NCBI GenBank assembly: GCA_964342825.1
Contig: CAYFHO010000054.1
Coordinates: 1-38,876 of the forward strand
Direction: 5' to 3'
DNA: 38,876 nucleotides
Source: AAA164-E04 sp964342825
Lineage (GTDB): Bacteria; Verrucomicrobiota; Verrucomicrobiia; Limisphaerales; AAA164-E04
Under the pieces are notes generated by a model. The model worked only from the letters and a program-made list of their open reading frames with translations, was not told the DNA's origin and searched no databases. Position numbers and translations under genes: made by a program. The number at the start of each line of letters is the position of its first letter. Positions within the stretch are counted from its first letter, which is position 1. This document shows positions 1-7,519 of this stretch, piece after piece.

Positions 1-784
1 GAGGACTGCTGCCAAAACGCAGGTATTGATTGGTGATGTCGGCTGCGGTTTCCGTTTGGGGATGTGTTGCGAGGATCAATCGTACAGCGTAATCCTTCAC
101 ATGCTCGGGCACGGGGACCTGCCGGACCAGATCCTGGTATTCACAAATTTTATCACCGTCCAGCACCTCGTTGACCTCGATCTTGCGTCCTTCCGTCGTT
201 CGATTGATCACCTCGGTCAGTTCGTCCCCGGAGGGATAATCCACGACCAATTTGAAAAAGAAACGATCCAATTGAGCCTCGGGAAGGGGATAGGTTCCTT
301 CCTGATCGATGGGGTTTTGAGTGGCCAGCACAAAAAACGGACTGACCAATCGACGGATCTCACCGCCGGCCGTGACACTTTTCTCCTGCATGGCCTCGAG
401 CATGGCGGACTGGGTTTTGGGTGTTGCACGATTGATCTCATCGGCCAGCACAAGATGCGCAAAGATGGGGCCTTTCTGAAATTCAAAAGCTTTTCTGCCT
501 TCCTGATTTTCTACCACCAGATTCGTTCCCAAAATATCGGCCGGCATCAGGTCTGGCGTGAATTGGATACGGTTGAAAGACAGGTTCAAAGCCTGGCTCA
601 AGGTGCGTACGAGAAGCGTTTTTCCAAGGCCCGGAACTCCCTCCAGCAGCACGTGGCCGCTGGCGAAAACAGCGATCAGGGTGCCGTCCACAATATCTTC
701 ATGGCCGACGATGACCTTGCCAATCTCCGACTTCAGATTCCCGTAGTCTTTTCTAAACAGACTGATCTTTTCCTCAATGCTCAT
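1..784 (-). CDS. MoxR-family AAA+ ATPase (partial, C-terminus off the left edge)
   Basis: Translating the minus strand from the ATG at 784 gives 261 uninterrupted codons that run off the window, so the C-terminus is missing. Visible motifs are a Walker A (GVPGLGKT, about residues 49-56), a Walker B (LVLADEIN, 111-118), a sensor-1 segment (ATQNP, about 155-159) and, at the very edge, the start of the sensor-2 region (LRFGSSP). These are diagnostic of the MoxR group of AAA+ ATPases, which act as chaperone-like remodelling factors, often for proteins with VWA domains. The gene lies 32 nt downstream of the coiled-coil membrane protein and is read in the same direction, so the two are probably co-transcribed. 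In related operons the next genes are usually DUF58 and VWA proteins, but those would be outside this window. The family call is firm; the physiological target is unknown. Confidence 0.95.
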   Translation of the reverse strand, partial: MSIEEKISLFRKDYGNLKSEIGKVIVGHEDIVDGTLIAVFASGHVLLEGVPGLGKTLLVRTLSQALNLSFNRIQFTPDLMPADILGTNLVVENQEGRKAFEFQKGPIFAHLVLADEINRATPKTQSAMLEAMQEKSVTAGGEIRRLVSPFFVLATQNPIDQEGTYPLPEAQLDRFFFKLVVDYPSGDELTEVINRTTEGRKIEVNEVLDGDKICEYQDLVRQVPVPEHVKDYAVRLILATHPQTETAADITNQYLRFGSSP

Positions 785-816
785 TTGGATGGTTTTCCCC
801 TGCAGTTAAATGAAAG

Positions 817-2760
817 TTATTGTTTTAAGTCGTCAAAATAATCTCTGACAGCATTTTGATAAGCCCTGGGAACACGTTGTTGGCTGAGCGCGCTCTCAGC
901 ATCTGCTTGTGCGGCGGTGATTGTTTCCGTGAATTCAACCCTGCTTTGACCTTTGATGCTCAACCCTTTCAAAGTGATGCTTGGCATCGGGGCTCCCGGG
1001 TTGAACTGGCCCTTTACCTTGGTCGGGGTCAGGCCCTCAACCAACTCACCTTCACCACGATCGGTGTGGCCTTTGCCTGCCATATCCGGTCGTTCTATGC
1101 CGGAGTTATCAAAAGCCTGTTGCGGGGTGTTGTACAACCACTCCCCACCTTCCTGTCCCCAGGTTCCGACACCCGCACCGGGTTTCCCTCCGTTGGGGTT
1201 GAAACCTGGTTTGGAGCATTGTCCCCATCCCATGCAATTTCCCACACACATTTGAGCGGTCATGAGATTGTCCAGGCTGGCCATCAATGACTGCATGTCA
1301 CCGAACTGATCCATCAGATTCTTGAGTTCATCCGCAGCCGCTTGAAGCGATTGCGAGGCACTTTGCTTATCACCTTGTTGTAATTGTTTGGAAGCTTGTT
1401 TAAGCAGATCCTGGACCTTTCCATACTCACCCGCCTCGGGGATGGCATTTTCGAGTTCCTTGAGCATTTTTTCCAGGTCTTCGCTGGATAGCTCGCCCGA
1501 TTTGAGTTCATCCACTTTACTCAACAGATTTTGACGAGCAAACGTGGCCTGACCTTTCTCGAGTTGCTCGGCGAGGTCCTTCCCGATCTGGCTCATTTGC
1601 ATTTGAAGATTCTGCAGTTCCTTGGCCATTTGCGCCATCTTCTCCATATCAATCTGAGCCTCGTTCAAATTCTTGAGGAACTTTTCAAAATCACCCGACT
1701 TTAGATTGGAAAGAGCGGCATCCAGCTGTTCGGCAGACATGCCCATTTGAGAAGCCTGCTGTGCCATTTCGCCGAGTTGTTGTGCCAGCGATTGCTTGAG
1801 TGCTTCGTTCATTCCGCCCTCGGGGGTTTGCAGGCCTGAAGCTGCCTGCTTCAGTTGGTCCAACTTGCGTTGCATTTCCTGTAAACCTGCCTGCTGTGCA
1901 ATTTTTTCACCCAACTGTTGTTTGAGTGCGTCCATTCTTTTTTGCATGGCATTGAGGCTTTCGGATGGAGCATCGCCCAATGGACTTCTGGCAGCTTTTT
2001 GCATGCGCTTGAGAGCGGGATTGTTGTCCAGAGAAGCGTGTTCCTTCTTCAGCTTCTCGGTTACCTTTGCCAGGTCTTTAAGCGCGTTGTTTCGAGTGAG
2101 TCTGGCTTTGCTCAATTGATTGCCAAGTTTTTCCACTTCAGCCATGGCAGATTCAGTGGGTTTCAAAGCTGGGGGACGTTCTTTGATTTCCTGTCGGATG
2201 AACTTAACCAGGTGCTCTCCCGTGCTTTTGATGATGGCCTCTTCCCTTTGTTTTTCGAGGTAGGCTTGAGTTCGATATTCCGGAACAAAGCCCAGCCCCG
2301 CACTCATCGCCAACACGAGGACCGACCATTTTGCGATTGAAGGAAGGTGGAATCTGACCAAATTCCGAGGTTGGATACGCTCGATGAATTGTTTTGCATC
2401 ATTGAGGATCACGTTCCCCCAGTGTTCCTTTTCTTTAAACTCCAGAACAGCGGTAAAACGTTCCTTCAATCCGCATTGATCATCCACCCACTGGGCCGTT
2501 TCTTCCAAATTCACTGGTTTGAACAAATGCCAACACCAGCCGACCAATGCGATGAGACCCCAGCCTGCAGCAGCCCATGCCAGCGACGCGAAAGGTATGG
2601 GGAGTAATTTGAAGACAACCAGCGTCACCAGCCAAAGAAGTGCCCCCCAGAAAAAACCTTTCCAAAGACCAATCCAGGATTGATGCCAACGCCGACGATT
2701 GCCGGCGCGCCTTAGTTTCTCTTCGATGAATTTACGATCTTTCATGGCGGCTAATACCAA
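817..2760 (-). CDS. Membrane-anchored coiled-coil protein of MoxR operon (DUF4175-like)
   Basis: This 647-residue protein has three hydrophobic segments near its N-terminus (about 36-52, 57-79 and 143-160). A long Gln/Leu/Met/Lys-rich region predicted to be coiled coil follows (about 195-500). Next come a short Cys/Gly patch (C505, C509, C515, then a Gly-rich run to about 540) and a C-terminal segment ending in ALSQQRVPRAY...VRDYFDDLK, a tail style I associate with DUF4175-like membrane proteins next to MoxR ATPases. It precedes the MoxR gene by 32 nt on the same strand, so a structural or substrate role in a MoxR-dependent membrane complex is likely, but this is inference. A second in-frame ATG at 2745 (MKDRKF) is an equally plausible start. 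No catalytic motif is visible. Confidence 0.8.
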   Translation of the reverse strand: MVLAAMKDRKFIEEKLRRAGNRRRWHQSWIGLWKGFFWGALLWLVTLVVFKLLPIPFASLAWAAAGWGLIALVGWCWHLFKPVNLEETAQWVDDQCGLKERFTAVLEFKEKEHWGNVILNDAKQFIERIQPRNLVRFHLPSIAKWSVLVLAMSAGLGFVPEYRTQAYLEKQREEAIIKSTGEHLVKFIRQEIKERPPALKPTESAMAEVEKLGNQLSKARLTRNNALKDLAKVTEKLKKEHASLDNNPALKRMQKAARSPLGDAPSESLNAMQKRMDALKQQLGEKIAQQAGLQEMQRKLDQLKQAASGLQTPEGGMNEALKQSLAQQLGEMAQQASQMGMSAEQLDAALSNLKSGDFEKFLKNLNEAQIDMEKMAQMAKELQNLQMQMSQIGKDLAEQLEKGQATFARQNLLSKVDELKSGELSSEDLEKMLKELENAIPEAGEYGKVQDLLKQASKQLQQGDKQSASQSLQAAADELKNLMDQFGDMQSLMASLDNLMTAQMCVGNCMGWGQCSKPGFNPNGGKPGAGVGTWGQEGGEWLYNTPQQAFDNSGIERPDMAGKGHTDRGEGELVEGLTPTKVKGQFNPGAPMPSITLKGLSIKGQSRVEFTETITAAQADAESALSQQRVPRAYQNAVRDYFDDLKQ

Positions 2761-3029
2761 CTATGCCCTAAGCAGGTGGAAAGACCAGTGAAAATTTTGA
2801 GTGCTCGAGCGATTACCCGGCTGAATAACAAGGACTTGGTGGTGATTGCACCATACCTTGAGTCAATATACGTTGATTGAGCGACATGGATGCCCGATTC
2901 GATCGTGGCCGGATAGATATTACTTTCTTCGGGCTGGGATTGCGCCTGTCGTTCATAGCTGTGCCCGCCGCAGATCTGCCTTGCGTTTGGACTTGATATT
3001 TGGGGCAGAATCCAGATGGTGTGGCCCAC
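2761..3029. other. Divergent intergenic region
   Basis: This stretch of about 270 nt separates the minus-strand coiled-coil/MoxR pair from the plus-strand methyltransferase series. It should therefore hold promoters for both directions. I find no convincing -35/-10 pair and no conserved RNA structure. The open frames across it on either strand have no recognisable protein character. Confidence 0.5.
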
Positions 3030-3614
3030 ATGAGCGGTTTGGAACATTGGGAAGATTGTTATCAGAAAAAGGATACCCCCTGGGACAAAGGCGAGCCTTC
3101 ACCCGGGCTGGTGGATTTTCTCGAGGAACATCCAGACCTGGAACCGGCCACCGTCTGTGTGCCCGGATGCGGTATGGGGCATGATGCATTGGCCTGGGCT
3201 GGCAGAGGATTTGATGTCACCGGGGTAGACGTTTCACCGACAGCGATGGAGAGAGCGCGTGCTCATGCGAGTAGTCAACCGCATTCCTGCGCTTTCAAAA
3301 CAGGCGATTTTCTGGAAGATACACCGGATACAGCTTTTGACTGGGTGTTTGAGCATACTTTTTACTGCGCGATCAAACCAGAACGACGTCCTGATTACCT
3401 GAAGGCCATGTTGCGATGGATTAAACCAGGTGGTTGTCTGCTTGCGGTTCATTATTTGATACCTGACGAAGATGGTCCACCCTTTGGGACAACCCGTGAT
3501 GAAGTTTACCAGCGGTTTTCAAATGAATTTGAATTGATCCGGGAATGGGTTCCGCGTTCCTACCCTAATCGCACCAACCTTGAACGCATGTTTTGGTGGC
3601 GGAAACCCAATTAG
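3030..3614 (+). CDS. TPMT-family SAM-dependent methyltransferase
   Basis: The 194-residue product shows the thiopurine S-methyltransferase (TPMT) family pattern. There is an N-terminal HWEDCYQKKDTPWD segment, a glycine-rich SAM loop (VPGCGMGHD, about 44-52), an acidic residue after beta-2 (GVDVSP) and the family's FYCAI motif (EHTFYCAI, about 108-115). Such enzymes methylate small sulfur, selenium, tellurium or halide compounds in the cytoplasm; the substrate cannot be read from sequence. I chose the ATG at 3030 because it begins right at the conserved domain. An in-frame TTG at 3000 adds ten residues with no domain content. The downstream RNA methyltransferase starts 5 nt after the stop, so these two are probably one transcript. 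Confidence 0.88.
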   Translation: MSGLEHWEDCYQKKDTPWDKGEPSPGLVDFLEEHPDLEPATVCVPGCGMGHDALAWAGRGFDVTGVDVSPTAMERARAHASSQPHSCAFKTGDFLEDTPDTAFDWVFEHTFYCAIKPERRPDYLKAMLRWIKPGGCLLAVHYLIPDEDGPPFGTTRDEVYQRFSNEFELIREWVPRSYPNRTNLERMFWWRKPN

Positions 3615-3619
3615 CGACT

Positions 3620-4792
3620 ATGTCCAAACGAAAAAGAAACGGGATCACTGCCCTCGCCGACGAAATCATTGCACAATGCGATTCCAGGCATCCGGCTGAT
3701 CAATTGCTGAGACAAGCCTTACGAGGTGAGAAAGAAATGCTTCCCCGACACAAGGCCGCCGTGGTCGAGCGAGTTTACACGTATTTTCGATGGAAAGGGT
3801 GCCTGGATGAGGAACAAACATTGAATCGTCAGGTGCGTATGGCCCGCGAATTGGATGCTGATTTTCGATCCTATGCCGGCAAGATCAAATCAGAAATCCT
3901 TCGTAAGGCCGTACCCGAGTGGTGTGCTGAAACCATGAAAGTGACTCGAGAGTGGTTGTGCCAGATTCAGCGTCCTTCGACCTTGTGGTTACGTGCGCCC
4001 AAGGCATTCGGTAAACGTGTTGAGATGTCACTCAAAAAAGACCTGCAACCGGCTGGTGAGGGTTGTTGGCGAAATTCATTCAGGTATTTTGGAAAAGAAG
4101 ATCTTTTTCAGATGCCTCACTTCCAGAGTGGCCATTTTGAAATTCAGGATCTGGCATCGCAGTTTGTTGGAAACTTCTGCCAACCAGAACCAGGAGAAAA
4201 CTGGTGGGACATGTGCGCAGGGGAGGGGGGCAAGACTCTTCATCTGTCCGATTTGCTGCAACAGAAAGGATGTGTCTTTGCAACCGACCGGGCCGCCTGG
4301 CGATTGCAAAGACTCAAACGTCGCGCAGCGCGGGCCAAGGTTTTCAATTATCAGTCCGCTCTGTGGGACGGGAAAGCAAAAGTCCCATTTCGCAAGCCCT
4401 TTGATGGCATTCTGGTGGATGCGCCATGCAGCGGACTTGGAACCTGGCAAAGAAATCCGCATGCAAGGTGGACCACGACTCTCGAGGACGTCAAGGATTT
4501 GGCAGAGGTACAATTTCAATTGCTGGAGACTGCTGTGGCTCGATTAAAACCTGGGGGCAAACTGGTTTATTCGGTTTGCACCATGACCAAACAGGAAACC
4601 ACGCGAGTGATGCGTCGGTTTGAAAAAGCACACCCCGAGATGCAGGCCTGGCCCTGGACTGGAAAACGACCTGACCTCCCGCAGGTTTGTGAAATAGATT
4701 TCGGAAAGCCGGTTCATGGTTACATGATTCAACCCCACGTGTGGAAAGCGAATGGCATGTTTGTGGTGCGATGGCGTTGCCAGGGTAAATGA
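3620..4792 (+). CDS. RsmB/NOP-family RNA (cytosine-C5) methyltransferase
   Basis: The 390-residue product contains the hallmark set of m5C RNA methyltransferases. Motif I is DMCAGEGGKT (about 197-206). Motif IV is DAPCSGLGTW (about 267-276) with its Pro-Cys at C270. Motif VI is YSVCTM with the presumed nucleophile C320. The long N-terminal region (about 1-180) is alpha-rich and comparable in position to the N-terminal domain of RsmB, but I cannot detect a clear NusB fold by eye. It probably methylates a ribosomal or transfer RNA cytosine. The ATG at 3620 lies 5 nt after the TPMT stop. An upstream TTG at 3593 would overlap that gene and is less likely. Orthology to RsmB, RsmF or another paralogue cannot be assigned, so no symbol is given. 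Confidence 0.9.
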   Translation: MSKRKRNGITALADEIIAQCDSRHPADQLLRQALRGEKEMLPRHKAAVVERVYTYFRWKGCLDEEQTLNRQVRMARELDADFRSYAGKIKSEILRKAVPEWCAETMKVTREWLCQIQRPSTLWLRAPKAFGKRVEMSLKKDLQPAGEGCWRNSFRYFGKEDLFQMPHFQSGHFEIQDLASQFVGNFCQPEPGENWWDMCAGEGGKTLHLSDLLQQKGCVFATDRAAWRLQRLKRRAARAKVFNYQSALWDGKAKVPFRKPFDGILVDAPCSGLGTWQRNPHARWTTTLEDVKDLAEVQFQLLETAVARLKPGGKLVYSVCTMTKQETTRVMRRFEKAHPEMQAWPWTGKRPDLPQVCEIDFGKPVHGYMIQPHVWKANGMFVVRWRCQGK

Positions 4793-4915
4793 AGATTTGC
4801 CAATTCCATTGATTCCTCCACACACTCACGGTCCTGAAAAAAATCTTGGAGCCCGACTTGAAACCGTCATGATGGTGGCATGTTCTATGGCTACTCGAAA
4901 GCTTCAGCACAGGTC

Positions 4916-6775
4916 ATGCTAACTTCCATTACCCGCCGAGTGGTGCTTTGTCTTCTGGTCTTGCTTCCCTCCGTTTCAAAAGCGGCAGGAAAACCTCATA
5001 AACCCATACTGCATGGCAGGCACTGGATGGCTATCACCGGTAAACCGCTGGCAGCCAGTGCGGGTGCTCAAATTTTTGGCCAGGGAGGCAATGCCATTGA
5101 TGCAACGTGCGCCATGTTGGCTGCCGCATGCACGATGCATGATGCCTTGAGTTGGGGAGGAGAAACCCAGGCGCTCATTTATCATCCCGAGCAAAAAAAA
5201 GTCATTGGTATCAATGCATTGGGGGTGGCACCCACGGGGGCAACGGCAGACTTCTTTCTGAAACAAGGATTTCGTTATCCTCCAGGAGAAGGTCCACTTG
5301 CCGCCGTGACTCCCGGAACACCCGGCGGACTGATGCTGATGCTCGCAGAATATGGAACACTTTCCCTGGAGCAAGTGCTGAGGCCCGCCATTGAGATGGC
5401 TGAAGGTTATCCCATGGAAGCGGGAACTTCCGAGTGGATTGAGAGTTCAAAAAACTCGCTCAAGGCCTGGCCCTATTCCAAAGGAATTTTTCTTCCTCAC
5501 CTTGGGGAATCTTATGAAGCGCCAAGACCCGGAGAAATATTTCGTCAACCAGACCTTCATGCCACGCTTGAAAAACTCGTGCTTGCTGAAAAGCGCGCAT
5601 TAGCCAGAGGCAAATCTCGAAAGGAGGCCATCATGGCGGCGAATGACCGTTTTTATCGTGGTGACATAGCCGATGAATTCGTTCGAGGATCGAGAGAGCA
5701 GGGTGGCTTGCATACAGCAGCCGATCTTGCCAATTGGGAAGCACTCATTGAGGAACCCGTTTCGACTCGTTATCATGAGGTTGAAGTTTTCAAATTAACA
5801 TCCTGGGTTCAGGGACCCTGCATGATTCAAATTTTGAACATGCTTGAGCCTCTCGATTTACGGGCGATGGGATTAAACAGCAGTCGTTATATTCATACCC
5901 TGTATCAAGTGATGAATCTGGCCTTTGCGGACCGTGATTTCTATTATGGTGATCCTTACTTCCCGCCTGACGAACCTTTGAATGTGCTTTTATCCAAGGA
6001 GTATGCGCTTCACCGATTAAGTGAAATCCATCCATTCCGCAACGATGCTTTTGCCTCTCCGGGTGATCCGTACGGATTCGAGGGGAAACCCCACCCTTTC
6101 CAAAGAGAATGGAACCGCTGGAAGCGCCCCCAGCGTCGCGTGCAAAACTCTGATTCGACTTCCTATTGGGATCAGTATCACCGAGATTTTCGTGCGGGAA
6201 CCACCACCATTCAAGCAGCTGACAAGGATGGTTGGATTGTTTCGGTGACGCCCAGCGGAGGTTGGATGCCTGCCTGCATCGCCGGTAAAACAGGGATTGG
6301 TATGAGTCAACGAATGCAAAGCTTCGTCCTGTTGCCGGAAGACGGTCCCTACAATGTTGTGGAACCTGGTAAGCGTCCACGAGCAACGCTGACTCCAACG
6401 ATCGTTTTAAAAAATCAAGAACCTTACCTCGCCGTTGGCGTTCAGGGAGGTGACACTCAGGAACAAAACCTGGTTCAGTTTCTGGTCAACATGATGGATT
6501 TTGGCATGAATGTTCAGGAAGCATGCGAAGCCCCCAATATAACCAGTTATCAAATGCGCGCATCCTTCGGTGAGCACGAAATAAAACCAGGCAAACTCAC
6601 TCTCCATGAAGACGTCCCTCCCTGGGTGACAAAAGAATTGGAAAGTATGGGATATCGTTTGGATTTTGATGAACGAACATCAGGACCTATTACGGCCATT
6701 TACTTTGATCGCAAGCATGGAACTTTCTGGGGTGGTGCGAGTGATCATGGAGATGATTATGGCATAGCCTGGTAG
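4916..6775 (+). CDS. Exported gamma-glutamyltransferase-family Ntn hydrolase (divergent)
   Basis: The product begins with a good signal peptide (MLTSITRR followed by a hydrophobic stretch and SVSKAA), which is why I prefer this ATG to one at 4880 that would add 12 residues. The remainder matches the GGT fold, including the GGNAIDA segment and the auto-processing site TTTIQAADKDG, where the first Thr (residue 429 from this start) aligns with the catalytic Thr391 of E. coli GGT. Canonical GGTs cleave themselves there and transfer gamma-glutamyl groups in the periplasm. However, the substrate-carboxylate Arg region reads INALGVAPTGA, with Val where family members usually have Arg. The region around E. 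coli Asp433 reads GMSQRMQSF without an obvious Asp. A non-glutamyl substrate is therefore plausible. The gene starts 123 nt after the RNA methyltransferase and is followed at 14 nt by an SDR. Confidence 0.85.
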   Translation: MLTSITRRVVLCLLVLLPSVSKAAGKPHKPILHGRHWMAITGKPLAASAGAQIFGQGGNAIDATCAMLAAACTMHDALSWGGETQALIYHPEQKKVIGINALGVAPTGATADFFLKQGFRYPPGEGPLAAVTPGTPGGLMLMLAEYGTLSLEQVLRPAIEMAEGYPMEAGTSEWIESSKNSLKAWPYSKGIFLPHLGESYEAPRPGEIFRQPDLHATLEKLVLAEKRALARGKSRKEAIMAANDRFYRGDIADEFVRGSREQGGLHTAADLANWEALIEEPVSTRYHEVEVFKLTSWVQGPCMIQILNMLEPLDLRAMGLNSSRYIHTLYQVMNLAFADRDFYYGDPYFPPDEPLNVLLSKEYALHRLSEIHPFRNDAFASPGDPYGFEGKPHPFQREWNRWKRPQRRVQNSDSTSYWDQYHRDFRAGTTTIQAADKDGWIVSVTPSGGWMPACIAGKTGIGMSQRMQSFVLLPEDGPYNVVEPGKRPRATLTPTIVLKNQEPYLAVGVQGGDTQEQNLVQFLVNMMDFGMNVQEACEAPNITSYQMRASFGEHEIKPGKLTLHEDVPPWVTKELESMGYRLDFDERTSGPITAIYFDRKHGTFWGGASDHGDDYGIAW

Positions 6776-6789
6776 ACATTTTTGAAGCC

Positions 6790-7497
6790 ATGAATCGAGG
6801 AAGGATATTGATTACCGGAACAGGTCGAGGCATAGGCGCTTCTTTGGCCAGGGTATGTCGCAATCAAGGTTGGGAGGTTATTGCTTGCCAGCGTACCCTG
6901 AACAATGATGAAAGCGACAAGAAGGTGTCGTGTGATTCATCGTATCACCCAATCGAATTGGATGTTTCTAACGAACATTCTGTCCAAATTGCATTTGAAA
7001 AAATTCAGCGCGAATTTTCGCATGTGGATGTTCTGGTGAACAATGCCGGAGTTTTTCCCGAACCAACCGATGCCCCTTTTGAATCACTTAAATCTTCATG
7101 GTTTCAAGAAACCATGAATGTCAATCTTCTTGGCACATTCATGGTAACCAGGGCTTGCTTGCCACTTTTAAGGAAGAGCCGAAATCCTCGCATCGTGAAT
7201 ATTTCATCGGGTGCGGCTTGCATCACCCATCGCGAAGGCCGTCGATATTGTTATGGTGCTTCAAAGGCGGCCCTGAATCATTTGACAAGAGGTCTTGCCA
7301 ATGAATTAAAAGATCAACAAGTCACCGTTGTCGCATTAAGCCCAGGCTGGGTTCGCACAGAGATGGGAGGAGAAAACGCGGATCTGGATGTGACTGAGGT
7401 AACCAGGGAAATGGAACTAACGATCAGCAAACTGGCCCAAGATCAAACCGGTCAATTTCTCGATCGGTTTGGTAAGACCGGTACCTATTCTTGGTAA
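6790..7497 (+). CDS. Short-chain dehydrogenase/reductase (SDR)
   Basis: The 235-residue protein has the classical SDR cofactor loop TGTGRGIG (residues 9-16), an NNAG motif (84-87), and the active-site pair Tyr155/Lys159 in YCYGASKAA. A Ser at about 139-140 is the likely third catalytic residue, although its spacing to Tyr is slightly longer than usual. A PGWVRTEMGG segment follows, as in carbonyl-reductase-like SDRs. It is an NAD(P)H-dependent cytoplasmic oxidoreductase of unknown substrate. The loop sequence and length suit classical SDRs. It begins 14 nt after the GGT-family gene and may be co-transcribed. It converges with the sensor kinase gene, with only 22 nt between the two stops and no visible terminator hairpin. 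Confidence 0.9.
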   Translation: MNRGRILITGTGRGIGASLARVCRNQGWEVIACQRTLNNDESDKKVSCDSSYHPIELDVSNEHSVQIAFEKIQREFSHVDVLVNNAGVFPEPTDAPFESLKSSWFQETMNVNLLGTFMVTRACLPLLRKSRNPRIVNISSGAACITHREGRRYCYGASKAALNHLTRGLANELKDQQVTVVALSPGWVRTEMGGENADLDVTEVTREMELTISKLAQDQTGQFLDRFGKTGTYSW

Positions 7498-7519
7498 TTT
7501 TCTTCGATCCGTGTTGGGG

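Noticed and set aside
26..841. Long plus-strand open frame antisense to the MoxR ATPase
   Set aside because: Its protein has no domain character, and the minus strand encodes a complete MoxR motif set over the same bases.
856..1290. Plus-strand frame antisense to the coiled-coil protein
   Set aside because: It is low in structure and lies wholly inside a real gene; a shadow frame.
2751..3047. Minus-strand frame of 98 codons in the 2761-3029 gap
   Set aside because: It overlaps both flanking genes, has no domain or signal pattern and no ribosome site.
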